Source: Sphingopyxis witflariensis
GTDB taxonomy: Bacteria; Pseudomonadota; Alphaproteobacteria; Sphingomonadales; Sphingomonadaceae
NCBI RefSeq assembly: GCF_002205635.1
Contig: NZ_NISJ01000011.1
Coordinates: 81,396 to 145,395, forward strand
Length of the DNA stretch: 64,000 nucleotides
Direction: 5' to 3'
Shown: piece by piece, positions 47,155 to 56,392 of the stretch
Position numbering within the stretch: position 1 is the first letter of the stretch
Layout: each line of letters opens with the position of its first letter
Notes under the pieces: model-generated
Databases searched by the model: none
Told to the model about the DNA's origin: nothing
The model's input: the letters and a program-made list of their open reading frames with translations, nothing else
Position numbers and translations under genes: made by a program

Positions 47155-47736
47155 ATGAACACATTCGCCCACATCGCATTGGACGACCGTGACGAACCCC
47201 TGACCTTGGTCTGGCCGGCGACGGGCAACCCCGCAGCGTTCCTGCATTTTGACCGCGCAGAAGCATGGAGGGCTTTCATCGCTGACCTGGGTATAGATCA
47301 GCGCATACCAGCGATCACCCAGCAAAAGTTCGCGCGCGCCCAGACGCTCTACCTGCTGGGCTGGATCGACTTCAGCCTGGTAAAGGCCGGCGAGCTTGCG
47401 GCACTAATCGCTCTCGAACTGGCAGTCATGGACCGATATGGCGGACATCTGTCGAAGAGCAAACGCGGGTTCGCGGCGCTGCTCAAGTACATGGTCGAGG
47501 TCGAGGGGCTTACCGACAATGACATTCCCATGGTGGTGCGTTGCGGCGGAACGGCGATCGGGCAGCTCGTCGGCGACGTCAATCCTACACTTGCAGAGCG
47601 ACGGAACGCGCTCGCCCACGGCGACCCGTTCGACGGTCTCCCGACCGGCGGCCTGCTTGAGCTGGTCCGCGACCTAATCAACTTTGCCTATCGAGACTAC
47701 ATCGCCGAGGCGGCATCGCTAGGAGCGTCGGCATGA
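47155..47736 (+). CDS. Unknown protein with HEPN-like RxxxxH motif
   Basis: 193 aa, mostly helical. ERRNALAHGDPF (Arg150-x4-His155) matches the R-x4-6-H active-site signature of HEPN ribonucleases and sits in a helical bundle, with a hydrophobic helix GELAALIALELAVMD upstream. I do not recognise the exact family. It lies 12 bp after the HNH gene and its stop overlaps the next gene start as ATGA, so the three are probably translated as a unit. A toxin or RNase role is possible but inferred from one motif. Confidence 0.72.
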   Translation: MNTFAHIALDDRDEPLTLVWPATGNPAAFLHFDRAEAWRAFIADLGIDQRIPAITQQKFARAQTLYLLGWIDFSLVKAGELAALIALELAVMDRYGGHLSKSKRGFAALLKYMVEVEGLTDNDIPMVVRCGGTAIGQLVGDVNPTLAERRNALAHGDPFDGLPTGGLLELVRDLINFAYRDYIAEAASLGASA

Positions 47737-48470
47737 TCCCCTTCCGTTGGAAGAACTGCTTCGCCGACGTAATGACGAGCAAGCATGATCTTACGATTCA
47801 ATCCTATCTGGACGACGTAATCGTGCCGGCGCTCGCGACGCTCGACGCCAAGGTCGCCGAACTCAGTGCGAGCGACTGGCCCGGCCATGAATTCGCTCAA
47901 GCCGATATGAAAGCGATGAAGAGCGAGGCCATCTTGGCCTTCGGCTTGTCGATTCAGTCTATTTGGGAGCGGCAGCTTCGCGTGTACCTACGCGGCTGCG
48001 CGAACGAACTGCGCCCGGAGGATCCCACCGCCGGCCAGGTCGACAAGGCCAACTGGCGAGACCTGCAAAAGTGGTTCAGGAAACTGCGCAGCATCGAGTT
48101 GAACGAGTTTCCGAGCTTCGCGCTGCTCGACACCCTCCAGCATCTTGGCAATGTGTGCCGCCACGGCGACGGAGGCTCGGCCGTCGAACTGCATCGGCGC
48201 CGACCCGACCTGTGGCCTGTGAGCCCACTCGTGCGGCCCATCCTTTGCGAGCGGCAGATAGAACCCGCTGCGCCACCTCTAGCAGGCTCGATGGAGATTC
48301 CTGTCACCGCCCTGAGCGAGTTTGTCGCCGCGATCGCCGCGTTTTGGCGGGATGTCGAATACATCTACAATGAGAGCATCGAGCGGAAGCACGAGAGCCT
48401 CGAAGCCCATCTGGTCAAGCAGCGAGCGGAGCGCACTTGGCTTCCGCAAGCGCGCGACGCTGCCTTCTGA
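47733..48470 (+). CDS. Unknown helical protein, third gene of the HNH set
   Basis: 245 aa. ATG at 47733 overlaps the previous stop (ATGA). Helical protein with AFGLSIQSIWERQLRVYLRG, KLRSIELNEFP, DTLQHLGNVCRHGDGGSA and a C-terminal helix (AIAAFWRDVEYIYNESIERK). The CRHGDG segment recalls the conserved H/R positions of HEPN-like accessory proteins, but no certain family is seen. Possible partner of the preceding gene (toxin-antitoxin-like pair) on grounds of overlap. Confidence 0.7.
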   Translation: MIPFRWKNCFADVMTSKHDLTIQSYLDDVIVPALATLDAKVAELSASDWPGHEFAQADMKAMKSEAILAFGLSIQSIWERQLRVYLRGCANELRPEDPTAGQVDKANWRDLQKWFRKLRSIELNEFPSFALLDTLQHLGNVCRHGDGGSAVELHRRRPDLWPVSPLVRPILCERQIEPAAPPLAGSMEIPVTALSEFVAAIAAFWRDVEYIYNESIERKHESLEAHLVKQRAERTWLPQARDAAF

Positions 48471-48741
48471 TGGGCGCAAGCGCAGCTATGATCGCCGGGG
48501 TGGAGGTTCTCTGGCGCATTCCCCGGCCGGGACCCAAAAACCTGCTGAGTTCGTTCACGGGCGGGCTGGGCTGCAGAAGATGTCGACACCACAGCGAGTG
48601 CCTGCGAGAAACCTCGCCCGCAGAGTTGCCGCGGGAATCGTGAAGTTGGCGTTGCAGGATTTCCGGCCTCGCGTCGATGTCTCGTCGGACCTGCTCGGTC
48701 AGGGCGCACCGCTTCTGTAGAGCCCATCGAAAGGGTGAGAC

Positions 48742-49311
48742 GTGGCAACAATAGACAAGGCAACGGCAGCCGAGCGATTGGTGGTCTGCGCGATCATAAT
48801 GGCGGAACGTGGCGAAGATCCATTGGCAATCCACGTGATCGCGGCGTCGGCGCTGCAGGTGTTGCGCGACCTGATCAAGAAAGCCGGCGACGATTATGTC
48901 GAGCAGGTGCTCAAGATCGGGGCTTTCACGGTAGCCTCGGCGCGAGTCAACGGCGAGTCGGTCAATCTCCCCTCTAACGCGGAGATGGACGCCGTTGTCG
49001 ACACGGCAGTCAACGGCATCAAAGCCGGCACGGTGACGCAGGCGGCCGACCTCGTCATTAACTTGAATGCTGCGGGCAGACGCGCGCTGCTCGACAGCAT
49101 CGTGAAGCCATACAATTTCTTAAAGCATGCTGACAACGATCCGCTCGCCACATTGGACGAGACCGACATCGATCCCGACCATGTGATCGGGCACGCCCTG
49201 TCGGCGTTGACGATGGTCAGCCCGGGCAAACCTCTTCCGGACACGATCAAGCCGTATCTGGAACGCCGGGATCTACTGGCGCCGGAACAATCGTCGGAGG
49301 CACAGGCATAA
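48742..49311 (+). CDS. Unknown protein in the defence island
   Basis: 189 aa, GTG start at 48742 placed by AAAGGGTGAGAC upstream. N-terminus ATIDKATAAERLVVCAIIMA and C-terminal RRALLDSIVKPYNFLKHADN with DPLATLDETDID. The PYNFLKHADxDP segment recurs in a small family of hypothetical bacterial proteins whose function I cannot name. Separated by 271 bp from the upstream gene and convergent with the DUF4238 genes (28 bp). Confidence 0.72.
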   Translation: MATIDKATAAERLVVCAIIMAERGEDPLAIHVIAASALQVLRDLIKKAGDDYVEQVLKIGAFTVASARVNGESVNLPSNAEMDAVVDTAVNGIKAGTVTQAADLVINLNAAGRRALLDSIVKPYNFLKHADNDPLATLDETDIDPDHVIGHALSALTMVSPGKPLPDTIKPYLERRDLLAPEQSSEAQA

Positions 49312-49339
49312 GACCGACGCGATCGGCACTTCAAACGGC

Positions 49340-50236
49340 TCAAGGCCGGGGCTGCTTCCGATAGCGAAAGCCACGGGTCGTCTTCTTTTCAAAGACAAAG
49401 CCCGCCCACTCAAGGTCGGCCGGGATGAATTCATCGTGGGCCAGCATGTAACGCGCGTCGCCATGTAGGAATTGTGTGAGGTACTGTCGATTGATGACAT
49501 GGGCGATTTCGGGCGGAACGGTGCTTGAGCTAAAGCCTGACGGACCGCCCGCGATGATGAAGGCGCCGTGATGCTGATCGAGCGTCAGCCACCAGGTTCT
49601 AAGCGAATTGAACATTGCGCCGAAGATCGATTGATGGCCCGGGGATGAGATCATCAGTGTGGGATTCGTCGAGGTTCGCAGCGGGATCGGCGTCTGGCAT
49701 ACCATCACGTTGATCGCGGCGGCATCGTCTGGGAGCATAGTGTCCGTCGCACCCGCCCGGAACATTTTATGCGCAGCGCCGGGGTCCTCGGCGAGCCAGG
49801 CGTGATAGTCGCGCTCCTCATCAGTAAGCTCGTCTTCAAGCTCGCCTGCCCGGTAACGCGCGTGCTGGCTTTCGATGAACCTTAGCGTCGCCAGGTTTCG
49901 GCGCTGCAAGTGCCGGGCGAAGCCGTAGATCGGAAATCGGTCGGATTCATCTAGGGTCGCCGACTGGCCACTGGAGACCTTGCGCCAGGTCCTACCCCTG
50001 GAGAATGGCGTCTCGATCGCCTTGTTGATGTCGCTTTCGATCGAAGCGCCCACGCCATCGACTTCATAGTTGTGAAGATGATCCTCATACCCGATGCCTT
50101 CAATCGACTTGGGGTCCGCGACCACCACATTGCGATGACGCTCAAGGGTCATGACCTTCTTCGGGTCGGTCGGGCAAACGAACTGCCGCATGTAGAACTG
50201 TGGAACGTAGTGATGCTTCTTGGGCTCGTTCGACAC
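49340..50236 (-). CDS. DUF4238 protein (second of a tandem pair)
   Basis: 298 aa from GTG at 50236 (9 bases after CGGAG). N-terminal DUF4238 signature KKHHYVPQFYMRQF, then YEDHLHNYEVDG and the C-terminal NRQYLTQFLHGDARYMLAHD. The open frame extends further to 50461 but that part overlaps the neighbour and is not family-like. DUF4238 proteins are scattered, often in phage-defence and mobile regions, with no known biochemical role. It follows the related DUF4238 gene by 52 bp on the same strand. Confidence 0.82.
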   Translation of the reverse strand: MSNEPKKHHYVPQFYMRQFVCPTDPKKVMTLERHRNVVVADPKSIEGIGYEDHLHNYEVDGVGASIESDINKAIETPFSRGRTWRKVSSGQSATLDESDRFPIYGFARHLQRRNLATLRFIESQHARYRAGELEDELTDEERDYHAWLAEDPGAAHKMFRAGATDTMLPDDAAAINVMVCQTPIPLRTSTNPTLMISSPGHQSIFGAMFNSLRTWWLTLDQHHGAFIIAGGPSGFSSSTVPPEIAHVINRQYLTQFLHGDARYMLAHDEFIPADLEWAGFVFEKKTTRGFRYRKQPRP

Positions 50237-50288
50237 TGTGTCAGACTCCGTCAATGAGGCATGCGAGCTAAGCGCGCCGAGTATGCGA

Positions 50289-51218
50289 TCAATGCGACGC
50301 TCCCGCACCTGCTGCGCCCCGATATTTATCGGCCAGCCCCTTGACGAGGGTCTGTTGCTCATCGGCTCCGAAATTGGCGGTGATAAAGGCGTCCTGAGAC
50401 AAATCAGTCGCTCCCACGAAGATCGATGCATGCCGCACCACGGCCCGATTGTGCCGTGCAATCAGATCGCGCGACGGCAGACCTTTGATGGATCGAACGA
50501 CGTCGGCGTTCGTCGCCGCCACGAACAACTTCCGCGGGGCGATGGGCAGCGTCATGAACCCTTGGTCCGCGAAAATGCCGGCGGACCCTTGCTGGAGGGC
50601 AGCGTCCGAGATCAGAAACTCGTGGCTTTCCTTTGTTTCGATCACCAGGCACGGCATATTGTTTAGCCTCAGCCCGTTCTTCGGATCGTCGATCATCTTG
50701 CGGAGGACATCCAGCGACGCCTGATCGGCGAAGTCCGGGTTCATCATCGCGACAAGCTCTTCGAAACGTTCGGGATAACCCTCCTTTCGTATCTCTCGGT
50801 AGCGGGCGTGGATCGATTCATCCGGAGCCGCGAGGATATGGGCCATCGCCTGCTTGAAGTAACCGAGGCCCTGAGGCGTCCGAAACCACTGAGACATGAT
50901 GAATCGGCTCCATGCGCTACGCTGTTTCCGCGTCAGCGTGCGGAGCTTTCCTGCCAGGATGAGTTGATGTGCCTCGGCTGCTTGGTCGTCTAGCCTCGAC
51001 ATGAAGTGCTGCTCAAACTGCTGCGCCCTGTCGGGGGGCAATCCGGCAGTAATGTAAAGATCCTTCTCGTAGCCGATCTCAGCCGGCGCCACGAGCTTGC
51101 TGACGATTTTGCCCGGCCGCGGCTGCAAGAAGCGCCAAAGCTTGCCGTTCGCAACTGCCCACTGCGCAAGCTGAAAGCGCGGGATATAATGATGCTTGGC
51201 AGGGGGATTGGCAGACAT
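50289..51218 (-). CDS. DUF4238 protein (first of a tandem pair)
   Basis: 309 aa. AKHHYIPRFQLAQWAV at the N-terminus is the DUF4238 signature; later ETKESHEFLISDAALQ and FMTLPIAPRKLFVAATNAD match the conserved middle. ATG at 51218 is six bases from GGAGGG; an ATG one codon earlier is closer. Paralogous to the downstream gene but clearly diverged, so the pair is an old duplication. Possibly one operon. Function unknown. Confidence 0.82.
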   Translation of the reverse strand: MSANPPAKHHYIPRFQLAQWAVANGKLWRFLQPRPGKIVSKLVAPAEIGYEKDLYITAGLPPDRAQQFEQHFMSRLDDQAAEAHQLILAGKLRTLTRKQRSAWSRFIMSQWFRTPQGLGYFKQAMAHILAAPDESIHARYREIRKEGYPERFEELVAMMNPDFADQASLDVLRKMIDDPKNGLRLNNMPCLVIETKESHEFLISDAALQQGSAGIFADQGFMTLPIAPRKLFVAATNADVVRSIKGLPSRDLIARHNRAVVRHASIFVGATDLSQDAFITANFGADEQQTLVKGLADKYRGAAGAGASH

Positions 51219-51378
51219 CATTTACCCTCCACTTAGCCAACTGGGAGTATTCCTTACGTCGAAACGGCATATCAACTTCGTACAATTCAACTCGAGACTA
51301 TAGCAATTGCGCTTTGTCCCAAACAGCTTACGTCTATCAAGCGACGCTCGACCGAACGAATGGCAGGTATAAGGTTCG

Positions 51379-52903
51379 TATTCTGTTGAAAAACTCCCGC
51401 TTGCAATGATGCGTGAGTGCTGATTCACTTGTCCCGTTGTCGGGAGAAGTCTGATGATGGGCGAGCGAACGGTGATGCAGGAGGCGCTGTTTTACAGCTT
51501 CAGCCTCGAGGACCATGTTCCGGCGGATCACCTGCTAAGATCGATCGACCGGTTCGTGGACCTGGGTGATTTGCGCGAGCATCTGCGGCCCTATTACAGT
51601 GAGACAGGCCGACCCTCGATCGATCCGGAGCTGATGATCCGGATGCTGATCGTCGGCTATTGCATGGGGATCCGTTCAGAGCGTCGGCTGTGCGAGGAAG
51701 TGCATCTGAACCTGGCCTACCGCTGGTTCTGCCGGCTCGGGCTGGATGGCGCGGTTCCTGATCACTCGACCTTCTCGAAGAACCGGCACGGCCGCTTCCG
51801 CGACAGCGATCTGCTTCGCGAGTTGTTCGAGATGACGGTGTCGCGTTGCATGGCGGAAGGCCTGGTCGGTGGCGAAGGCTTTGCCGTCGATGCGAGCCTG
51901 ATCCGTGCCGATGTATATCGCCGGCGATCAGTGCCGGGGGACGAAGGTCTGCCGCCCGACGTGACGGGCCGCGCCGTTCGCGAATATCTGGAGGTGCTGG
52001 ACGATGCAGCGTTCGGCGGTTCGACGCCTGTCCAGCCGAAGCGGATCGCGCTGACCGATCCTGCCGCCCGTTGGACGGCGGCCACACGTGAGGGGGCCTT
52101 TTACTCCTACAGCACCAATTATCTGATCGACCTCGATCATGCGGTAATCGTCGATGTCGAGGCGACGACCTCGGTGCGGCAGGCCGAAGTGACAGCGCAG
52201 CGCAGGATGATCAATCGGATACAAGAGCGCTTCGGCATCTGGCCGCATCGGCTTGTAGCGGACGCAGCCTATGGTTCCGCCGCGAACCTGGCGTGGCTGG
52301 TGGAAGAGAAAGGCATTGAGCCGCATATCCCTGTGTTCGAAAAGTCCGGTCGCAACGACGGAAGCTTCGAGCGGGCCGACTTCACATATGACCATGACGA
52401 CGACAGCTATATCTGCCCAAGCGGCAACCGATTGCGGCGGTCCAATCGTAACTTCAGCACACCGCGGACCGGGATCGATAAGGATGGCTCCATCCGCTAC
52501 CGCGCGCGTCAGCACGACTGTGAGGGCTGTGCCCTGAAGCCGCAGTGCACGCCCAATGCGCCTGCCCGCAAGGTTACGCGTTCGATCCACGAAGGCGCGC
52601 GTGACATGGCTCGCGACATCGCCACAACCGACGCCTATCTTGTATCGAGCCGAGAGCGAAAGAAGGTCGAAATGCTGTTCGCCCACCTCAAGCGAATATT
52701 GAAACTGGACCGCTTGCGTCTGCGCGGTCCCAGTGGCGCCCGCGACGAGTTCCATCTGGCAGCAGCAGCCCAAAACCTCCGCAAAATGGCAAAGATCATC
52801 CCGATGCAGAGCCGCGCCGCCGCCTGATCAAGATAGAAAGGTCGCTCGTCTCCGTTCCGCTGCAATGCTCAGCTTCACTCCGGGCGACTTCTTCAACAGA
52901 ATA
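51379..52903 (+). mobile_element. IS1182-type insertion sequence with 7-bp target duplication
   Basis: 1525 bp. Termini TATTCTGTTGAA (51379-51390) and TTCAACAGAATA (52892-52903) are perfect 12-bp inverted repeats with partial similarity for ~10 more bases. AGGTTCG flanks both sides (51372-51378 and 52904-52910) as a direct repeat. The insertion is therefore recent and complete. Confidence 0.87.
51454..52827 (+). CDS. IS1182-family transposase
   Basis: 457-aa DDE transposase. N-terminal DUF772-type region FSLEDHVPADHLLRSIDRFV, then RPSIDPELMIRMLIVGYCMG; catalytic domain with AVDASLIRADV (first Asp), LVADAAYGSAANL (second Asp) and the DDE-Tnp cysteine region CEGCALKPQC; C-terminal RKKVEMLFAHLKRIL with the Glu. 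Intact from ATG at 51454, in the centre of the inverted-repeat unit. Confidence 0.93.
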   Translation: MMGERTVMQEALFYSFSLEDHVPADHLLRSIDRFVDLGDLREHLRPYYSETGRPSIDPELMIRMLIVGYCMGIRSERRLCEEVHLNLAYRWFCRLGLDGAVPDHSTFSKNRHGRFRDSDLLRELFEMTVSRCMAEGLVGGEGFAVDASLIRADVYRRRSVPGDEGLPPDVTGRAVREYLEVLDDAAFGGSTPVQPKRIALTDPAARWTAATREGAFYSYSTNYLIDLDHAVIVDVEATTSVRQAEVTAQRRMINRIQERFGIWPHRLVADAAYGSAANLAWLVEEKGIEPHIPVFEKSGRNDGSFERADFTYDHDDDSYICPSGNRLRRSNRNFSTPRTGIDKDGSIRYRARQHDCEGCALKPQCTPNAPARKVTRSIHEGARDMARDIATTDAYLVSSRERKKVEMLFAHLKRILKLDRLRLRGPSGARDEFHLAAAAQNLRKMAKIIPMQSRAAA

Positions 52904-52910
52904 AGGTTCG

Positions 52911-53266
52911 CATCGAGGTCCCCTGGGAGGGCCGCAATGAGGCGCAAAGCGGAAGCGTCCGAGAGGAGACTAGATCGACCCGCGTGGGCTGGTTGGGCTC
53001 CTAAACAGCGGGTGCCTTAAGGGGCGATTTTCCCAAGATGAGCGGCGCATTGTTGTTTGTCCGAGAGGCAAGCGCATCCATTCGCCTGCGCACCCGCGTC
53101 GCGATGTCCCCCGTGCAAATCCGGCCTTCTGCCGACCTTAAATGCAATATGACGCCCATATATATTATGTCTTCTATAGCCAAAAAATAGAACATCTGAA
53201 AAAAATCACTCATCGGCTTGGGAGAACCTGCCGGCCATCCTAAAACCTAGGGTCGGCAAAATACAA
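52911..53266. other. AT-richer non-coding stretch before the methyltransferase
   Basis: About 0.36 kb. 53130-53210 is AT-rich (ATATATTATG, AAAAAAT), unlike the surroundings. This fits a promoter and hints at foreign origin of the following gene. No RNA or protein recognised. Confidence 0.4.
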
Positions 53267-54091
53267 ATGTCCGACGAGATTGAATTTTGTCTCGAGGGTG
53301 TAAAAATGAAAAATTGGATGGAAACGAATGATGTACTGCTGGACCAGTATTACACACGTCAACACGTAGCACAAAAGCTCTATCGATCTTTCCGGAAATT
53401 CTGCAATCCAGAGCGATACCAGCTAGTCGAGCCGAGCGCCGGTACGGGATCGTTTTTCATGCTGATGCCCCAAGGGAGCTTGGCGTTTGATGTTGATCCA
53501 AAGTTCCCTGGCATAGTTACAGCTGATTTCCTATCTGTTGAAATCCGCAGCGAACGAGAGGTGGCTGTGGTCGGCAATCCGCCGTTCGGCCGGAGTGCCA
53601 GTATGGCAGTACGCTTCTTCAACCATGCTGCATGGCAGGCGAGTGTCATCGCACTGATATTGCCGCGAACCTTTCGGAAGGCTTCCATAGAAAATCGCCT
53701 CGATCGTAACTTCCATCTAATCCACGAGGAGACTGTGCAGCGTGACGCGTTCCTATTCAGGTCCAAGCCGTACGACGTACCGGCTATATTCCAGATCTGG
53801 GAGCGTCGCGATGAGCTGCGAGAGTTGCAACATGTCGCAATCCATCACCGGGATTTTAGCTTTACGACGCCAGATCGAGCCGACTTCGCGATACAGCGCG
53901 TCGGTGCGCGAGCAGGCCGCGTGCACCGAGACTTCACGCGGAGTCCGTCTTCCCACTATTTCATTCGAGGCGAGGTGGAGCCAATAATGAAACGGCTCAA
54001 CTTTACCAGGGTCGCGCTCAACGTGGCGGGCAATCCGAGCTTGTCAAAGTCGGAGATCGTGTCGCTCTATCGCCAATTGACCGGGAGGTAA
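53267..54091 (+). CDS. Orphan adenine-specific DNA methyltransferase-like protein
   Basis: 274 aa with SAM-binding motif I VEPSAGTGSFF (residues ~54-64), AFDVDP (acidic motif II) and catalytic NPPF in VVGNPPFGRSA (about 101-111), the layout of gamma-class N6-adenine or Eco57I-like methyltransferases. No restriction partner or specificity subunit is adjacent. It is compact, like phage-encoded methyltransferases. The start is ATG 53267; ATG 53306 has a better site (GAGGGT). GC is lower than the neighbours, especially in the first 150 bp, suggesting recent transfer. Specificity unknown. Confidence 0.82.
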   Translation: MSDEIEFCLEGVKMKNWMETNDVLLDQYYTRQHVAQKLYRSFRKFCNPERYQLVEPSAGTGSFFMLMPQGSLAFDVDPKFPGIVTADFLSVEIRSEREVAVVGNPPFGRSASMAVRFFNHAAWQASVIALILPRTFRKASIENRLDRNFHLIHEETVQRDAFLFRSKPYDVPAIFQIWERRDELRELQHVAIHHRDFSFTTPDRADFAIQRVGARAGRVHRDFTRSPSSHYFIRGEVEPIMKRLNFTRVALNVAGNPSLSKSEIVSLYRQLTGR

Positions 54092-54258
54092 GCATTTCCC
54101 CGAAAAGCCATCATCTGAGATCTCCGCTTCCTTGGAGACATTGGCTCCTCGAGTCACACGGTTCGAAATTAGAGAATGCCGTGTTTTGCGGGCGAGGCGA
54201 ACCGCATGCAAATCATTCTGGTAAATTGTCGCAGTCAAAATGGGCCTAACAGCCGATT

Positions 54259-54531
54259 TCAGCGGTTCAGAGGATAGAGCGAGCGAAACGTCGTCACACG
54301 CATCGTAGAGCGCATGCCGGCGCGCAACAACTTCCGATCTTCCGACGACGCGGTCCAAGTCGCTGGGACTTTGCGGCCGTTAAGCGCTTCCACGATCTGA
54401 GTGTGCCTAGCTGCCGACAGCCGGTCGGCGATCCGGACGATGAGCAATGCAAACAGGCGCGGTATTTCGCGCATAACGAGGGCCGTGACATACGCAGCAA
54501 TGACTACAGCAGTTGGTTCAACGATAAACAT
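54259..54531 (-). CDS. Small membrane-associated hypothetical protein
   Basis: 90 aa; ATG at 54531 is 9 bases after GGAGGAG, a strong ribosome site, which is the main reason for calling it. N-terminal hydrophobic helix (VVIAAYVTALVM) then a second one (LFALLIVRIA) and a basic tail. No family recognised. Same strand as the MobA/L gene 170 bp upstream; probably a cargo gene of the mobilization region. Confidence 0.6.
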   Translation of the reverse strand: MFIVEPTAVVIAAYVTALVMREIPRLFALLIVRIADRLSAARHTQIVEALNGRKVPATWTASSEDRKLLRAGMRSTMRVTTFRSLYPLNR

Positions 54532-54700
54532 TCTATTTTTCTCCTCCGATCTTCAGATCACCCTCTCCGCTCAATTTCTCTCCTGTTCTAGTTTGAAGGA
54601 ATCCCTATCCGATCCTTCTGAAGCCATAACAGGCACTGCGATATTCAGGGTGTTCGGCACCGGGCGTTGCCCGTGCTCGGTGCCCGGTGCCGGCACGATC

Positions 54701-55345
54701 TCACCGAGATTTTTGCGCCGTCGCCGCCATGACATATTCGGGCGGGACGATTCCGGTCCGCTCCCACCAACGCTCGGCGAGGCGCTTGCGGGAGTTGTCC
54801 GTCCGCAGCCAGTTCTGGCGAACCTTGCCGTAATCGCGATGCTCCGGGTCATATCCTCGCAAGGTGATGAGGAAATGCACGTGCGGTGCGATTTCCGGCT
54901 GCTCATCGCTTTCCGCTTGGTAATGGATCGCCCAGTCCACGACCATGCCGCGGGCCACGAGATAATCCTCGGCAAAGCCTTCGATCAGATTGCGCCAGAA
55001 GGCGAGGTCCTCATGGCGCGGCAGGCTGCCAACGCAATGCGCGATTGTCGGCTCGTCGGGCCGATACCGGACCGCATTCTCATCCGCTTGTGCCCACAGC
55101 GCGATTCCCCCCAGCTTGGGGCCAGCAGCGCGGGCAGGAGCACATCGGCCCGCCGCCGCCAGGTCGGGGCGCGACGCCCAGTTCGGCGTCGGACCCCATT
55201 CATCAACGCTATTCTGGCGGTTGATGTAAGCGTAGCTCGCCTGCGCCGTGCGGTGCGTGCGCAAGAGTTCAGGCGTATATCGGCTTGAGCGTTCCCGGAT
55301 TACATAGCGGGTGTTGAACGGTCGGATGTTGTGGATGGTCGTCAT
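54701..55345 (-). CDS. MobA/MobL-like relaxase-fold protein (short form)
   Basis: 214 aa. The part from FWRNLIEGFAEDYLVARGMV, through VDWAIHYQAES and PEIAPHVHFLITLRGYD (HxHFL metal-binding pair) to KRLAERWWERTG follows the MobA/MobL relaxase pattern. It is far shorter than a full relaxase and ends right after the HUH region, so it is either a minimal MobQ-type nicking protein or the N-terminal remainder of a larger TraA-like gene. A candidate Tyr is in ASYAYINRQ. Start ATG at 55345. A full MOB-P relaxase follows at 57027-59075. Confidence 0.75.
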   Translation of the reverse strand: MTTIHNIRPFNTRYVIRERSSRYTPELLRTHRTAQASYAYINRQNSVDEWGPTPNWASRPDLAAAGRCAPARAAGPKLGGIALWAQADENAVRYRPDEPTIAHCVGSLPRHEDLAFWRNLIEGFAEDYLVARGMVVDWAIHYQAESDEQPEIAPHVHFLITLRGYDPEHRDYGKVRQNWLRTDNSRKRLAERWWERTGIVPPEYVMAATAQKSR

Positions 55346-55627
55346 TTGGTACGTCTTTCTGTAAAGGACAAAGGGACCGCATCGCTGCGGTCCCCTTGCT
55401 GAGTTCATGTGTGATGGAGGGATGGCGAGAGGGCGCCGCAGCGGCTGCTGTGCGCCGATTCACCGGATGTTTAAAGCTGGTCGCTAGACCGTGCCCTGAC
55501 GGGCATGAAAGCGGCCCATCGCATGCGAAGCGTTGTGCATATGCACGCTCGCAGGCCTCGCTGCTCGCGCGACCCGAGCAGCGAGGCCATTTTGTCTTTC
55601 CATGGTGGGCTTACGAGTTACGCTCGC

Positions 55628-56392
55628 TCAGGCGTGGAACAGCCCGTCCTCGAAGCTCACCCACCGCGCGGTCTCGTCGCCCGCAGCAAGCCGTTGTCGA
55701 TAGTCGCGATAATGATGCGCAAACGAGTCTGCGCGGCGGATTGGGCGTGAGTTCCCGATATCGGCGAGCGCGGCTGTCAGATACTCGCTGGCATCGATCC
55801 AGTTGCGCAGGGCCAGCATCGTCTCGAAGAAAGGTTCCGGTCGCGCGCTGCGGAAGGCTTCGATATGCGCCCACAGCATCAGGCGTGCGGTCGCCACGCG
55901 AAGCGCATGGTCTTCGGCTGCCGCCGACGTGGAGCGCGACCAGGCAAGCTCAATGTCCGCATCGCCGATCTCGGGCATCGGGATCGAGAAGCGGCGGCAC
56001 GCTGTTCGCTCATCGAACCCGTGTTCACCCATTGCGGCGGGATCGATAGCCGTATCGCCAAAGCAAAGTTCTGCAAGAGCCGGCTCGACGAAGAAGCGCC
56101 GGCTCATCGCGTCCATCGCCAGCGTCATGCGATCAGCGGTGGACACGATCTGGACCGCGCCCGGCAACAGGGTCTTGTCGAGCAAGTGCGGCAATGGGAT
56201 TTCCGACTTGCGCGCGTCGGAGACGCAGATCGTGTTGATCCAGTGATGACCATCATCTTGATCGACCATCGTCAGGACCGCCGCCGCAACCGGCCTGCGT
56301 GCCAGCGCCGGATGCTCGTCTGGTATGTCGTTGACGGGAATGCATGCCAGACCGATCACCTGCAGGCATTTGGGAAGTTGATACTCGTTCAC
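55628..56392 (-). CDS. Hypothetical protein of the mobilization region
   Basis: 254 aa with GTG start at 56392, 6 bases after AAAGGAG. Cytosolic-looking, no clear membrane segment. Ordered blocks LPKCLQVIGLACIPVND, DGHHWINTICVSDARKSEIP, ADIELAWSRSTSAAAEDHAL, and a C-terminal YRDYRQRLAAGDETARWVSF. I do not recognise the family; comparable genes occur on sphingomonad plasmids and ICEs. Good coding character and ribosome site support it as real. Confidence 0.7.
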   Translation of the reverse strand: MNEYQLPKCLQVIGLACIPVNDIPDEHPALARRPVAAAVLTMVDQDDGHHWINTICVSDARKSEIPLPHLLDKTLLPGAVQIVSTADRMTLAMDAMSRRFFVEPALAELCFGDTAIDPAAMGEHGFDERTACRRFSIPMPEIGDADIELAWSRSTSAAAEDHALRVATARLMLWAHIEAFRSARPEPFFETMLALRNWIDASEYLTAALADIGNSRPIRRADSFAHHYRDYRQRLAAGDETARWVSFEDGLFHA

